5,362 bases of DNA from an uncultured Bacillota bacterium. GTDB lineage: Bacteria; Bacillota; UBA994; UBA5500. Positions 5,315 to 5,362 of the stretch are shown piece by piece. The notes beneath the pieces were generated by a model. The model was given only the letters and a program-made list of their open reading frames with translations. It was not told where the DNA came from and ran no database searches. How positions within the stretch are numbered: position 1 is the first letter of the stretch; the number at the start of each line of letters is the position of its first letter. Made by a program: the position numbers and the translations under genes. Where the stretch lies: positions 1 to 5,362 of the forward strand of contig CALNBW010000403.1 of the NCBI GenBank assembly GCA_937874815.1, given 5' to 3'.

Positions 5315-5362
5315 AAGGGCTGCAAGTACCCCGCAGCCCTTTTAACCCTTAGCCCTGCTCTT
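5294..5362. repeat. Perfect 30-bp inverted repeat running to the window end
   Basis: Bases 5294-5323 are the exact reverse complement of 5333-5362, with a 9-nt loop AAGTACCCC between them. The left arm includes the last six codons and the stop of the small membrane protein gene, so the right arm carries that coding end again on the opposite strand. The arm ends exactly at the last base of the window, so its full length is unknown. It is either a real extended hairpin or a fold-back artefact at a sequence end. Confidence 0.9.
5313..5343. terminator. Intrinsic terminator, probably bidirectional
   Basis: AAAAGGGCTGC (5313-5323) pairs with GCAGCCCTTTT (5333-5343) around a 9-nt loop. The GC-rich core followed by TTTT, with AAAA on the other side, is the form of a terminator active in both directions. 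It begins at the stop codon of the small membrane protein gene. It is the core of the longer inverted repeat, so its reality depends on that repeat not being artefactual. Confidence 0.65.

Noticed and set aside
1..5362. CRISPR array, insertion sequence or transposase
   Set aside because: No regularly spaced direct repeats, no transposase-like ORF and no terminal inverted repeats with target duplications are visible.

Overview
The window looks like chromosome from a Bacillota (Firmicutes) species of Clostridia grade with a moderate GC content. The evidence is the gene order of the WalRK (YycFG) locus (yycH, yycI, an HtrA-type protease, rlmH), strong AGGAGG-type ribosome binding sites, use of GTG starts, and a CD3324-family gene, a type found mostly in Clostridia. 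I cannot name the genus. All recognised genes are on the + strand.

Layout. Bases 1-2276 hold yycH (its 5' end is outside the window) and yycI, the two membrane-anchored accessory regulators of the WalK sensor kinase. Bases 2277-2560 form a compact separate unit: two small dyads, a promoter, a 36-codon ORF with a very strong ribosome binding site, and a strong intrinsic terminator. The small ORF resembles no family I recognise. Bases 2617-2901 encode an 89-residue CD3324-family helix-turn-helix protein. Bases 2915-3147 are a tRNA operon with a near-consensus promoter, tRNA-Gln(CUG), tRNA-Glu(CUC) and a terminator. Bases 3148-3285 contain a 15-bp perfect inverted repeat of unknown role and an extended -10 promoter. 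Bases 3286-4961 hold a membrane-anchored HtrA/DegP-type serine protease and rlmH (23S rRNA pseudouridine-1915 N3-methyltransferase), separated by only 2 nt. Bases 5009-5314 encode a small uncharacterised membrane protein. The window closes with a terminator that sits inside a perfect 30-bp inverted repeat ending exactly at the last base.

How it fits together. YycH and YycI modulate the cell-wall two-component system WalRK, and an HtrA protease for envelope quality control often ends the same cluster together with rlmH. The metallo-beta-lactamase-fold gene yycJ/walJ, which lies between yycI and htrA in Bacillus, is absent here. Its place is taken by the small-ORF unit, the CD3324-family gene and the tRNA pair. 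The most interesting candidate for something undescribed is the self-contained 36-codon gene, with operator-like dyads at its promoter, one of which nearly matches the WalR box. Whether it is a functional peptide, a leader peptide or a small regulatory RNA cannot be decided from this sequence alone.
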